From an uncultured Opitutales bacterium (lineage in GTDB: Bacteria > Verrucomicrobiota > Verrucomicrobiia > Opitutales > Intestinicryptomonadaceae): a stretch of DNA of 64,000 bases. The stretch lies in contig URAK01000011.1 of NCBI GenBank assembly GCA_900545705.1, positions 1 through 64,000 on the forward strand, given 5' to 3'. The notes beneath the pieces are model-generated. The model saw only the letters and a list, made by a program, of their open reading frames with translations, did not search any database and was not told the origin of the DNA. Of the stretch, positions 36,955-46,470 are shown in pieces; within the stretch, counting starts at the first letter, position 1, and each line of letters starts with the position of its first letter. The position numbers and the translations under genes are program-made.

Positions 36955-37392
36955 TCAGCCCTCGAGAGAGAGCAAATATCTCAGCGCCGCCGAGTATCCG
37001 AATATTCCAAGACCCGCAACCGACCCTGCGCACACGGGCGCCGTCAGCGACGTGTGCCTGAAATCCTCGCGCTTTGCGATGTTTGAGATGTGCACCTCTA
37101 CAAAAGTCATTCCGGAACCCGCAATGCAGTCGCGCAAGGCGACGCTCGTATGCGTAAACGCGCCGGGATTTATTATGCCATATTTCACGCCGGAATCCGC
37201 AAGCTCGTATATTTTATCGACTATCTCACCCTCGTGGTTCGACTGGAAGTCGATTATCTCCGCGCCGAGTTTTTCAGCCTCCGCACGCAAGGCGGAAGTT
37301 ATGTCGGCAAGGGTGGTTGTTCCGTATATTTGAGGTTCGCGCCTGCCGAGCCTGTCGAGGTTCACTCCATTTATTAAAGCTATTTTTTTCAT
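36955..37392 (-). CDS. aroQ: Type II 3-dehydroquinate dehydratase
   Basis: A 145-aa type II dehydroquinase, which makes 3-dehydroshikimate in the shikimate pathway and is dodecameric. NLDRLGRREPQIYG with catalytic Tyr23, FQSNHEGEIVDKIY, NPGAFTHTSVALRD and VEVHISNIAKREDFRHTS contain the expected catalytic and binding residues. NLD in place of the usual NLN is a mild departure. It is downstream of nif3 with a 52-bp gap. Confidence 0.95.
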   Translation of the reverse strand: MKKIALINGVNLDRLGRREPQIYGTTTLADITSALRAEAEKLGAEIIDFQSNHEGEIVDKIYELADSGVKYGIINPGAFTHTSVALRDCIAGSGMTFVEVHISNIAKREDFRHTSLTAPVCAGSVAGLGIFGYSAALRYLLSLEG

Positions 37393-37444
37393 TTTTATTT
37401 TGCGGAATTTTTAAACGCTTTGAGGGCGCATTAGAAGAAAAAAA

Positions 37445-38230
37445 TCACAAAGGATTGTTCATTTCAATAAAGCTGCACGTTAAGCCGAACTCTTTTGCGA
37501 CCAACTCGCCGAGCGCCATTACGCCGAAACGCTCTGTGGCGTAATGCCCGCAAGGGTAAAGGTTAAGGTTCAGTTCCTGCGCGACTGTAAAATGGTATTG
37601 GGAAAGCTCCCCACACACGAGCGTATCGACTCCGAGCTCTGGCAGTTTGCCGACGCAGTCTCCGCTCCCGCCAGAACATATCGCGACTTTCTTCGGCTCG
37701 CGCGAGCCGAATCTCACAGCCTTAAAAGTCTCGGGAAAGAGCGCGGAAAGCCGCCTTTCAAGCTCCTCGCGCCCGCCTTTCGGGGCAGCGGCAAGCACGC
37801 CTATCTCGCGCCCGTAATATTCAAAACAGGAAGAAATTGCGCGCAATTTTAGAGCCTTTGCAATAAGTGCGTTGTTGCCTATTTGCGGGTGGGCGTCGAG
37901 CGGCAAGTGGCACGCGTAAACTGCCATATCAGAGTCCACGAGAGTTTTTATTTTATCGTAATTTCCGCCCGTAAACGGTATCGGGGGGCTCCAAAACATT
38001 CCGTGGTGGGCTATCAGCAAATCCGCCCCCATATGCGCGGCAACTTTTATTTCACCAAGCCCGGCGTCGACAGCGGAGGCTATCGCAGTCACCTTTCCGC
38101 TGTTGGAACATTGCAGGCCGTTTTTTGCGCCGTCGTAGTCCTTAAAATCGCCTACTCCCAAATACGAATTTATGAACGCAACAACGTCTTCAAGCTCGGC
38201 GCACTTATTTTTTCCCTTATCGTTTTTCAT
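37445..38230 (-). CDS. Nif3-like dinuclear metal centre protein (DUF34)
   Basis: A 261-aa NIF3-family protein, which forms hexamers with two metal ions per subunit; GTP cyclohydrolase I type 2 homologue is a common misannotation. H75/H76 in LIAHHGMFW and the HLPLDAHPQIGNN segment (ligand-bearing) are conserved, and YPCGHYATERFGV near the C terminus supplies the last ligands. The biochemical role is not known. It lies between thiF and aroQ. Confidence 0.9.
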   Translation of the reverse strand: MKNDKGKNKCAELEDVVAFINSYLGVGDFKDYDGAKNGLQCSNSGKVTAIASAVDAGLGEIKVAAHMGADLLIAHHGMFWSPPIPFTGGNYDKIKTLVDSDMAVYACHLPLDAHPQIGNNALIAKALKLRAISSCFEYYGREIGVLAAAPKGGREELERRLSALFPETFKAVRFGSREPKKVAICSGGSGDCVGKLPELGVDTLVCGELSQYHFTVAQELNLNLYPCGHYATERFGVMALGELVAKEFGLTCSFIEMNNPL

Positions 38231-38275
38231 CTGACTTTTTACTACGGTTTTTGAAAGCCAAGGTCAAGCGTTCTA

Positions 38276-38983
38276 TCACGCGCGCGACATGTCGAATTTG
38301 CGAAATTCGCAAGTAGAGAAATCAAAAATTTTAAATTCGCCGAATTTTAAAGGCACTGCTTTTGAAATATGCCCTATTGCGGCCGCCGCAGCCCACACCC
38401 CAGCAAGGTGCGCAGCCGGCGGGAAAATCGGAAGCGCCCTCGCGCCTTCCGAAAATGCGGACGCATCGGCCCCTGCGTATTTGCCGAGGTAAAACCCGCC
38501 CCCAAACGCCGCATTCTGCGCTACATACCCCTGCGCCGACGCGAAAATTTCCGGCTTGCCAGCGCGCTCGCAAACTGTTGAAACAACCCCGCGGGAACGG
38601 AAAGAATCGGTTGCGTCTATGCATATGGAGGCTGATTCCACAAGCGCGCAAAATTCTGCGGAGTCTTCAAAAAATCTCGCATAATAGGAAATCTCGCAGT
38701 CCGGATTTAGGGTTGAGAGGGCGTCGGCCGCGGCGCGCGCCTTCATTGCGCCTATTTGCCCGGGCGAATAGAGCGTCTGGCGGTGCAGATTGCTTCCGGT
38801 CACAATGTCGCCGTCGACTATTGCAATTTTTCCGATTCCGGAAGCCGCGAGCAGCGGCAGCGCGCCGCAGCCGACTCCCCCCGCGCCGACTACCAAGACG
38901 AGCGACTCGCTAAGCGCCGTCTGCCCTTCCGCTCCGAATCCCGGAAGCGCCATTTGGCGCGCGTATCTTTCAAAATGGGTCAT
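38276..38983 (-). CDS. ThiF/MoeB-family adenylyltransferase lacking zinc cysteines
   Basis: A 235-aa E1-like enzyme that adenylates the C-terminal Gly of a ThiS/MoaD-type sulfur carrier. The nucleotide-binding motif GAGGVG is at residues 33-38, followed by GSNLHRQTLY and CIDATDSF. It lacks the two CxxC zinc motifs of E. coli ThiF/MoeB, in common with a subset of the family, and is short at the C terminus. It follows the ThiS gene by 38 bp, so it is the likely partner. I do not call it thiF outright because thiG, thiH and other thi genes are absent here. Confidence 0.8.
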   Translation of the reverse strand: MTHFERYARQMALPGFGAEGQTALSESLVLVVGAGGVGCGALPLLAASGIGKIAIVDGDIVTGSNLHRQTLYSPGQIGAMKARAAADALSTLNPDCEISYYARFFEDSAEFCALVESASICIDATDSFRSRGVVSTVCERAGKPEIFASAQGYVAQNAAFGGGFYLGKYAGADASAFSEGARALPIFPPAAHLAGVWAAAAAIGHISKAVPLKFGEFKIFDFSTCEFRKFDMSRA

Positions 38984-39021
38984 TTAGCCTACCGTCATAC
39001 ATTCAGCATATCGCGGCGATT

Positions 39022-39231
39022 TCAGCCACCTGCTACAATTTCCATTACCTCAATAGTATCGCCGTCGCGCAGGCGCACTTCGGCAAAGGTCTCGTAGCGC
39101 ATAGGATTTAGATTGTGTTCCACTACGCACCTGCGCGGATTCGCGCCGGTGGACTCTATAAATTCGGCTATCGTTAGCCCGTCCTCAACCGCGTATTCCT
39201 TCCCGTTTGCCTTTATTTTAATCTTGGACAT
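39022..39231 (-). CDS. thiS: ThiS sulfur carrier protein
   Basis: A 69-aa ubiquitin-like sulfur carrier ending in Gly-Gly (residues 68-69), the site adenylated by the ThiF partner and then thiocarboxylated for thiazole synthesis. The body matches ThiS (KANGKEYAVEDGLTIAEF, VEHNLNPMRYETF, LRDGDTIEVMEIVAGG). It starts the run thiS-thiF-nif3-aroQ-helicase and is divergent from the large GH2 gene with 89 bp between starts. No TPP riboswitch is visible upstream. Confidence 0.9.
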   Translation of the reverse strand: MSKIKIKANGKEYAVEDGLTIAEFIESTGANPRRCVVEHNLNPMRYETFAEVRLRDGDTIEVMEIVAGG

Positions 39232-39320
39232 GCATAAAATTTCCGATTAAGGCGCCCCTTTGGCAAGCATAAACGCCTTTTATGTTTACAAACATATCCA
39301 TAAAATATTAGTTTTAGCCT

Positions 39321-42300
39321 ATGAATTTAAAATCAATTTGCGGCATTTCCGCCCTCGCGCTTACATTTGCATTTGCCCGCGCCGACGACCCTTTGAGATT
39401 TTACGCGTCTTTTGACGGCGGATTTGTTCCCGAAATTGCCCTTGACGGAACAAAGGTAATCAAAATTCCGGAACCCGCCCCGCTAAAAATTGAAGGCAAA
39501 TACGGCGGCGCGCTCGCCTTCCGCCAAAACTCGGGCGTAGGTGACCTCTGGTACTCCCTCGGCTCGGCTATGCCGGACAGCGGCTGGACGGTAAGTTTTT
39601 GGATAAACCCCGACAAAACCAGAAGCGGAGACAAACACCGTTCCGTCTTCCGGACAAATTTTGGCTGGAACTCCGGAAACGTCTATGTGCAGTTTGACAG
39701 ATGGGGGAAGCTGAACGCCACATACATTGACGAAAACAAAAACTACAAAGGACTCGACGTGAGCGAATCCTCCTTTCCCGCAGGCGAATGGACACATGCG
39801 GCACTCGTCTACGACGGCAAGGGAATGAAGCTTTTTATCAACGGCAACGAAGCCGTATACAACCGCAACGAGGGCGGCAAAATCGGCGCCCCGCAGCGCG
39901 AGCTTGAAGTAGGGGCAATGACGTATTCCGCCTCCGACCAGCTCGACGGCGGAATCGACGAATTCAAAATCTACAACCTCCCCCTCTCATTGCCCGAGAT
40001 AGCCGAAGCCATGAATTCCACGCCGGGGAAAAAGCGCACGGACGCCTTTTTATACGTACCCTTTGAAGGGAAAATCGACCCGCGCGAGGGCGCCTCATTC
40101 CAGTCTGCGGAAACAATTTTCACTGCGGGCAGGTTTGGCAAAGGCATAAAAATGTCCCGCCACGGGTACGACCGCAAGGCTGTCGCAAGCCTCACGGAAG
40201 TTTCCGGAATGTCGGCGCACGCGCAATCGTACATGTTTTTCTTTATTCCCGACTGGGACGGAAGCAGCGACAAGGGTATCCACGGCTTGCTCGACGGCAA
40301 TTCCGGCTCGCTAAATTTCTCGATAATAAAAAGCGGAAGCGAAGCGGTATTTGAGCTCTCGGCAGGCGGGAAATCCGATAAAATATCGCTGCCCGCCTCC
40401 ATTTTTAAAAAGGGTGAAAGCTCCAAAATATGCTTTGGTTTCGACTTCAAATCAAAAAAATTCTACGCCTCGATTGATTCCCAGAAAGAGGAAAAAAACC
40501 TATCCTTTGACGCCCCAAGCGACATGGGAGCAGGCCGCATTATAATCGGCGACACTCGCGGCTCCGACACATATTCAAAAACGCAGGCCGAAGGCGTAAT
40601 CGACGAATTAACCGCCTGCCCCGACTACCTCGACCCCTCCATGCTCTCAAAAGTGAGAAAGGCCCAGTCTAAGAAATCCGCCGCCGCCCGAAGCGCCAAG
40701 CTTAAGATTGACAAGCTGAGGGATTCCGAGCTTCCCATTTGGGATTTGAACGGCGCCGAAACCGAAAATACCCCCACCCGCCGCAAAATTGTCCTCAACG
40801 CCCTATGGCGGCTTATCCTTCCCGCCTCGGGAGATGCCGGCCCCTACTACCTCGCAGTGCCCGGACGCTTCAGCGGCTGGGAAAACGGCCACTCCGACGC
40901 GGAATTCCGCCTGCGCGACAAAAACCTAAAAAAGCTTCATTCGAGAATAAAAATAGGCGGAAAACCGCTGCACGAATTCACCGAATACTTTTTGGAGCGC
41001 GCGTTTATCGCGGACAAAAGCTGGCGCGGGAACGATGTTTCTTTGACGTTCGGCGAATTCGGAATGTCGCAGAGCGCGGAAGTGTATATTAACGGGAAAA
41101 AAGTCGCCGAATTTTCGGACGGGTTCGACAACGAAATTGTCCTCGACGACTCCGACCTGCGCTACGGAGACTGGAACTTTATAACTGTAAAGCTGGACGA
41201 CGAAGGCGGCCGATGGAATTGGCGCGGAATAAAAAGCGACGTTTTTCTAGAAGTAAAACCAAAGACAAAAATAATGTTCCCAGCCGTAAGAACATTTGTT
41301 AAAGACGGGAAAATCATATTTGAAGCCACTGTTAAAAACAATACAGGCAAGGGCGAAAAGTTTGCCCTCAGCGCTATAGTCGAAGGCGAAAACGCGCCGG
41401 CAGATTTAAAAAGCGAGCTCGTTGAAATTCCGGCAGGCGCCGAAAGAAAAATCTCATTTTCCGCGCCGTGGAAAAACGCAAAACTTTGGGACGTTGACTC
41501 CCCGTACATGTACTCCTGCCGAATGGAGCTCCTCGACAAAGACGGGAAAGTCGAGGACTCCGCACAGCCATTTAAATTCGGATTTAGGTCTTTTGAAATA
41601 GTCGGCAAAGACTACGTATTAAACGGCAAAAAAATCCACCTCTTCAACCACGACTCATGGGGCAACTGCACCGCGACCTACGAAGAGGCGCTAAAAACCG
41701 CAAAAACCTTAAAATCGCTCGGGTACAACTCGGCGCGCGGGCTATTCCCGGTGGACGCGAAAGACTCTCGCTTTGAAAACATCATAAGGGCATGCGATGA
41801 GGAGGGGATCCTTCTATTTGTTTGTTTAAAAGGCGTCACAGCCAAAAGCTACACGCTATGGAACGATTCCAAAACCCGCGTCCAGCTTGAAAAATACATG
41901 GCGTCCGCTATACGCAAATGGCGCAACCACCCCTCCAACGTAATGTATTTTCTGTCGACAAATTTTCTCGGCTACGGGCTTGACTACCACCCGCTGAAAA
42001 TGGCCGACGGCTATCTGCCCTCGGGCGACAAAAAACGCAAGGCGCAAGTCTGCCTCAACGGAGTTGAAATAATGCGAAAGTACGACCCCGACCGCCCATA
42101 CTTTTTTCAGGCTGGCGGAAATTTTGGCGAGGTTATAACGAGCAACGCCTATTTCTGCTGGTGGCCGCAAACCGAGAAAAACGCGTGGCCGCAGGAATGG
42201 TCTAAAATAGGCAAAAAGCCCCTGCATATAATAGAGACCTCCTTCCCTTACGTTAACAGCTACTTCGGCATGGACAGATTCGGAGGCAACAAGCCGCTTT

Positions 42301-44306
42301 TTGTGTACGAAAATGCCGCCCGGTACTTTGGCAGCGACGCGTACAAATCCCCCGACCCCGACTTGCTCGAACAGACGGCAATATCGGCAAAAGGCGGCGA
42401 CGCGCGCACATTCCACGACATCGGCATTCTGCAAAAAATAAAATCCCGAATAATTTCTGAGACCATAAAATATTGGAGAGGCTTCGACATGTCAGGCATT
42501 TCCCCGTTTGCGGAACTGTACTTCGCCTTTGCGAGGCACGCAAGCCCCCGCCTTTGGTACGAAACAAAAAATATCGAGCTCGACCAAAAGGATTTTAGAA
42601 GCGAAGGCGTCCACCCCGACGTAATAAAAATGCCTTACCTAAAAGAATTCGACCAGGAAAAGCCCCTGCCCGCAAGCGAAGCCCTGAAAAGCGCCCTCGC
42701 CCCGTTTAAGGTTTTTATAGGGGGCACGAAAGAGGAGCCTGCGGACCAGTCGGCAAACTACTTTGAAGGCTCGAACGTATCGAGGCTCGCTACGGTAATC
42801 AACGACACGCGCAAAGACGCCCTCGCAAAAATCTCATGGTCGGCATTCGGCAGTGACGGCGCTAAAATCGCTGAAAACTCGCAAACACTAAAACTCGCTC
42901 CCGCGGAAGTCGCGCACATTCCGATAGAGTTTAAACTTCCGCAATCAAAAACAGACGGGGAATATTTTGTAAAGCTCTCGGCCGAAACCGACACAGGCAT
43001 GCGCGCTGAGGACGAAATAAAAATAAAATCTTTTGCAAGGCAAGATGAAAAATCCGCCGTGCGCTGCGCGCTGTTCGGCTCGAATAAAGAAAGCGCAGAC
43101 GCGCTCTCGGCATGCGGGGTTGAATTTTCGAACGCATTGCAGTCGGGCCTCGACGGGATAGATGTGCTAGTCGTAGCGCGCGACTGCCTCGACGATAAAT
43201 TCTTTAAGTTCGCCTCCGAAAACTCTCTCGCCAAGCGCGTCAACTCCGGAAAGCTTTCTGTGCTTGTCCTCGAGCAAAAACCGGAACTTTTAAAGCGCGT
43301 TGGCCTTAAAGCTGCCGCGATATATTCGCGAAACGCTTTCCCCACATCTCTTCCGCTTCCACAAGGGCTTTCGGCCGAAGATTTCTCTAATTGGAAAGGC
43401 GACGGCACGCACGCGCCGTCAAAGCCGATTCCCGAAATTTCAGTCGAGCGCGAGAACAATGTTCCAAGCCCGTTTTGGCATTGGAAAAACTTAAACACGG
43501 TATCGTCGTACCCGATACTTAGGCCTGCGCTCGGAAACTATAAAATATCGCTCGCATGCGGAATGGACCTTGCATACTCGCCTCTATTTTTCATTTCGTC
43601 CGGGAAGGGATTTGTTGCATTCTGCCAACTTGAAGTCAGCGGAAGATGCGAAGAGCCCGCAGCTCTTAGAATATTGAGAGCCACTATAGACGCCCTGCCG
43701 AAAATGCGGGCGCCCGCCGCCTCCGCAAAATTTGTTGATTCTTCAAATTTATCTGCAAGCGAACTAGCAGCAAGAATTTCAAACGGGGGAGTCGCCGTCA
43801 TCGACAATTTGGACGAAAAAACCGCTGCGGCTTTGAATATAACCATCGGAGCTCCGAAGAAAATTTCCTCCTTTGAGCTTCTCGGAAAAGCGAAAAAATA
43901 CTGGAACGCGCTCGACGCGCGCGACACCTTTTTAAGGGTGCCGCAGGAAATGGGCGACATTGGCGGTGACGCCGTAGTTGCGCTTACGAATCCTGCATTC
44001 GCCGCCGAAAAGCGCATCGGAGCCGGGAAAATAATACTCTTAAACTTCCCGAAAGAACCTTTAAAATACGAAATAGAAGCTGGGCAAAAACTCGGCGCGG
44101 GTTCGTCCCACATCTGGAGCGCGCTCGCGCTAAGAAGCAGATTCATTCAGATGAAAAACCTCGCAGAGGCGGAGCTTGGCAAACAATTCCCGAAATTCGC
44201 AGACCGTCTTGAAAATCCCGAAGCCGCTTTTAACGAAAGCCCGCACTTCCCATACACGACGGATCCATTCCCGCTTTATGATACGGAATCGCACATAAGG
44301 TGGTAA
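39321..44306 (+). CDS. Giant secreted LamG-LamG-GH2 protein (possible non-catalytic GH2)
   Basis: A 1661-aa secreted protein (signal about 1-21). Domains in order: two LamG/concanavalin-like domains (about 25-230 and 240-440), a GH2 sugar-binding jelly roll (about 490-650), a GH2 Ig-like domain (about 655-755), the GH2 TIM barrel (about 765-1050), a further Ig-like region and a C-terminal part (about 1240-1661) resembling a GATase-like domain (GKGFVAFCQLEVSGR). The nucleophile region is PLHIIETSF (E972). The acid/base motif, normally NE after NHPS....S..NE, reads NHPSNVMYFLSTNF, with F882 at that place. Function may be binding, or catalysis with another residue. Confidence 0.8.
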   Translation: MNLKSICGISALALTFAFARADDPLRFYASFDGGFVPEIALDGTKVIKIPEPAPLKIEGKYGGALAFRQNSGVGDLWYSLGSAMPDSGWTVSFWINPDKTRSGDKHRSVFRTNFGWNSGNVYVQFDRWGKLNATYIDENKNYKGLDVSESSFPAGEWTHAALVYDGKGMKLFINGNEAVYNRNEGGKIGAPQRELEVGAMTYSASDQLDGGIDEFKIYNLPLSLPEIAEAMNSTPGKKRTDAFLYVPFEGKIDPREGASFQSAETIFTAGRFGKGIKMSRHGYDRKAVASLTEVSGMSAHAQSYMFFFIPDWDGSSDKGIHGLLDGNSGSLNFSIIKSGSEAVFELSAGGKSDKISLPASIFKKGESSKICFGFDFKSKKFYASIDSQKEEKNLSFDAPSDMGAGRIIIGDTRGSDTYSKTQAEGVIDELTACPDYLDPSMLSKVRKAQSKKSAAARSAKLKIDKLRDSELPIWDLNGAETENTPTRRKIVLNALWRLILPASGDAGPYYLAVPGRFSGWENGHSDAEFRLRDKNLKKLHSRIKIGGKPLHEFTEYFLERAFIADKSWRGNDVSLTFGEFGMSQSAEVYINGKKVAEFSDGFDNEIVLDDSDLRYGDWNFITVKLDDEGGRWNWRGIKSDVFLEVKPKTKIMFPAVRTFVKDGKIIFEATVKNNTGKGEKFALSAIVEGENAPADLKSELVEIPAGAERKISFSAPWKNAKLWDVDSPYMYSCRMELLDKDGKVEDSAQPFKFGFRSFEIVGKDYVLNGKKIHLFNHDSWGNCTATYEEALKTAKTLKSLGYNSARGLFPVDAKDSRFENIIRACDEEGILLFVCLKGVTAKSYTLWNDSKTRVQLEKYMASAIRKWRNHPSNVMYFLSTNFLGYGLDYHPLKMADGYLPSGDKKRKAQVCLNGVEIMRKYDPDRPYFFQAGGNFGEVITSNAYFCWWPQTEKNAWPQEWSKIGKKPLHIIETSFPYVNSYFGMDRFGGNKPLFVYENAARYFGSDAYKSPDPDLLEQTAISAKGGDARTFHDIGILQKIKSRIISETIKYWRGFDMSGISPFAELYFAFARHASPRLWYETKNIELDQKDFRSEGVHPDVIKMPYLKEFDQEKPLPASEALKSALAPFKVFIGGTKEEPADQSANYFEGSNVSRLATVINDTRKDALAKISWSAFGSDGAKIAENSQTLKLAPAEVAHIPIEFKLPQSKTDGEYFVKLSAETDTGMRAEDEIKIKSFARQDEKSAVRCALFGSNKESADALSACGVEFSNALQSGLDGIDVLVVARDCLDDKFFKFASENSLAKRVNSGKLSVLVLEQKPELLKRVGLKAAAIYSRNAFPTSLPLPQGLSAEDFSNWKGDGTHAPSKPIPEISVERENNVPSPFWHWKNLNTVSSYPILRPALGNYKISLACGMDLAYSPLFFISSGKGFVAFCQLEVSGRCEEPAALRILRATIDALPKMRAPAASAKFVDSSNLSASELAARISNGGVAVIDNLDEKTAAALNITIGAPKKISSFELLGKAKKYWNALDARDTFLRVPQEMGDIGGDAVVALTNPAFAAEKRIGAGKIILLNFPKEPLKYEIEAGQKLGAGSSHIWSALALRSRFIQMKNLAEAELGKQFPKFADRLENPEAAFNESPHFPYTTDPFPLYDTESHIRW

Positions 44307-44900
44307 TCTCAAAAAATTCCGCCGCGCTTGTGCGACGGTTTTCGTTAGAGCCTTATCCGCCCTAAATTTGATTTTCCGCCGCGCGGAGTTGCGCACATTC
44401 TTTGCGCGGAAAATCCATTTGCGTTATAATTCTTACGGGATTTATCGAATTGGCGCATTTTCATTTGAAACATACTCTGCGCTAAATTTATGCATGTTCC
44501 GCCGCGGAAAGACTTATGCACGACCCACCGCGGGAGGTCGCAGCATGCGCTGCGCGTTGAGTTTTTTATATCTCTGCTGTCATTGCCGATGCAATGTTTT
44601 TGGCGAACTTGCCCGCCTTTGCTTTGAAATGTTGCCGTGTCCCGCGCCTCCGCAAAAATAAAGGGCATACTTAAGCTTAGCTATATTTACGTTTCCATAA
44701 ATGCAGTTTTATGGAAGTCGATTTTTTCGGATAAACATATTCAATAAAATAATTTTGACGAGTAGGCGCAAAAAAAACAAACGCGGCGTAAAGCGCAACA
44801 TCTACCGCTTGCTACACGAGAACGCATCCAAAGAAAATTCCGCAAGAGAGCGGCAGTTTATTTACAGTCATCATTTTTTGGATTTATGGCACTGCGGATT
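44307..44900. other. Intergenic region behind the GH2 gene
   Basis: About 590 bases. A weak hairpin with one mismatch (44319-44325 with 44332-44338, TTTT behind) could end the GH2 transcript. The centre holds GC-rich palindromic segments built on CCGCCGCG and GCGCGGAA. The 97- and 94-codon plus-strand frames have no family features. Confidence 0.4.
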
Positions 44901-46427
44901 TTATTTCCCCGCAACAGGTTTCTGTTTCACCCGCGGAAGTTGGGAAATTTTCCAAGAGGCCATTTCAAAGTCGTTGAATCTATAAGGCCTCAGCGCGCCT
45001 TCAGATATTTTTTTGAGCTTTTTTGAATATGCGGCATTCAGCCTTGAATCTTCCGCAGAAAGATACGTTAGCAACTGCGCGGCCTCACCCATGTACGATG
45101 GAATGCGGGAATCTACATATATGATAGGTCTCGCCACTCCAGACAATGCAGACGCATGAGAGTTTACCGCCCAAAGTCCAGACTCCGACATAAACAGCCC
45201 GTCCAGTTCATCGAATAATATTCTGCACAAAACAATATATTTGTTCTCGCCTGTCGCCGCATGCATATCCGCAAACGCCCCTCCCGCAAACGCGTATGTC
45301 CGCGCGGACGATTGAGACCTCACAGCCACGCTCGATACGGACGGCAGCTGATAAGAAGTTTTCAAGAGAAATTCGATATACCCGCAAATTCTCTCCGCGC
45401 CTTCGAGATGCGCTCTGCGCTTAAAGCGCGAATAGGCAAGAGCCAATACCTGGGCCGCCAACGCATTCTCGGCAGTCACTGCGTCGCGCCCGTCTTCCAT
45501 CATGCGTCCGTCGGGCTTTGTCATAAAAAGCAATTCGTCCGCAAACCGAATTAGCTTCTCATCGCCGATTCCGCTTTTTGTGGGCATTTCCAAAAGGGCC
45601 CTTGCTATCAGCAGGCGCTCCACGAGCGCGCGAGGCTCTGTGAACATTTTTATGAGCATTTCGCGGGCATTGTCCTCCGCACGCCCCGCGCTTTCTAGCT
45701 CCGGGAATGCGGAAAATATCCCAGCAGCCAAGCGCGCGTTTTCGGTGACGATTGCCACGGGAATATCCGATACATCGCCGCCGAAAAATTTTTCAAGCTT
45801 AGCAGACTCAAATTTCCAGTCCAAACCGTCTGCGAGCAAGTCCGAAGCATATTCATAATCTGCCCGCCCGTCTTCCACGGTTGACAGTCTCGCAAGATTG
45901 CCTTCAGCGGCCCGCAAGCCTGCGGGGTCGTCGCGCAAGATTCCGGCAGCCGCAACAGCCGCCTCAGCCGCAGATGGAATGCCGCGCGCAGCGTCTCCGC
46001 CAAGGTTAGAAGTCAGATAGATAGGGGCAAACCTCGCGGACAAGATACCGCCTTTTATGGGAGCGAAATTTCCAGTGCCACGCTCGTATACGCTTTGCAG
46101 AACTCTAAAATCTGCCGGATATCTGTCGGGATCAAGGCAAGTAATATAGAAACTATTGCCAAGAAGTTTTTCAAGATGCCCGTCAGCCTTAAAATCATGT
46201 TCTCTCCCGACGGTAAAAAATATAAGTTTTCCGTCGCGGCGCGCGCACATTGCAAGTTCGTTTCCCCAATCGTAATGGGCCTTCCCTTTCATATCCGCAA
46301 GGCGCAAAGTTTCTGAAAATAAGCCGCCCGCTCCTATTTCGCGCATGAGAGACACAAACACTGAAAGCGCCAAAACTAAGCATAGAGTCGCAAGGCAAAA
46401 TATCAGTGTCCTTCTGAATCTTCTCAC
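44901..46427 (-). CDS. Membrane-anchored DUF255/YyaL-like protein with a degenerate thioredoxin domain
   Basis: A 508-aa protein starting with GTG, with an N-terminal transmembrane helix (about 7-27). Residues about 48-150 follow the thioredoxin-like DUF255 pattern (GNELAMCARRDGKLIFFTVGRE, then DPDRYPADFRVLQSVYERGTG and PIYLTS), but the CHWC motif of YyaL is missing. Residues about 170-480 form an alpha-helical toroid-like domain. This looks like an exported, non-redox relative of YyaL/SPATA20. It is downstream of rsmE by 43 bp. Assignment is from pattern resemblance. Confidence 0.55.
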   Translation of the reverse strand: MRRFRRTLIFCLATLCLVLALSVFVSLMREIGAGGLFSETLRLADMKGKAHYDWGNELAMCARRDGKLIFFTVGREHDFKADGHLEKLLGNSFYITCLDPDRYPADFRVLQSVYERGTGNFAPIKGGILSARFAPIYLTSNLGGDAARGIPSAAEAAVAAAGILRDDPAGLRAAEGNLARLSTVEDGRADYEYASDLLADGLDWKFESAKLEKFFGGDVSDIPVAIVTENARLAAGIFSAFPELESAGRAEDNAREMLIKMFTEPRALVERLLIARALLEMPTKSGIGDEKLIRFADELLFMTKPDGRMMEDGRDAVTAENALAAQVLALAYSRFKRRAHLEGAERICGYIEFLLKTSYQLPSVSSVAVRSQSSARTYAFAGGAFADMHAATGENKYIVLCRILFDELDGLFMSESGLWAVNSHASALSGVARPIIYVDSRIPSYMGEAAQLLTYLSAEDSRLNAAYSKKLKKISEGALRPYRFNDFEMASWKISQLPRVKQKPVAGK

Positions 46428-46470
46428 AGCTTAATTTGACAATTAATTAGCTTTTTTGTGCGCTATTTTT

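Noticed and set aside
44368..44661. A 97-codon plus-strand frame behind the GH2 gene
   Set aside because: No family features, no ribosome site, and it overlaps a minus-strand frame of similar quality.
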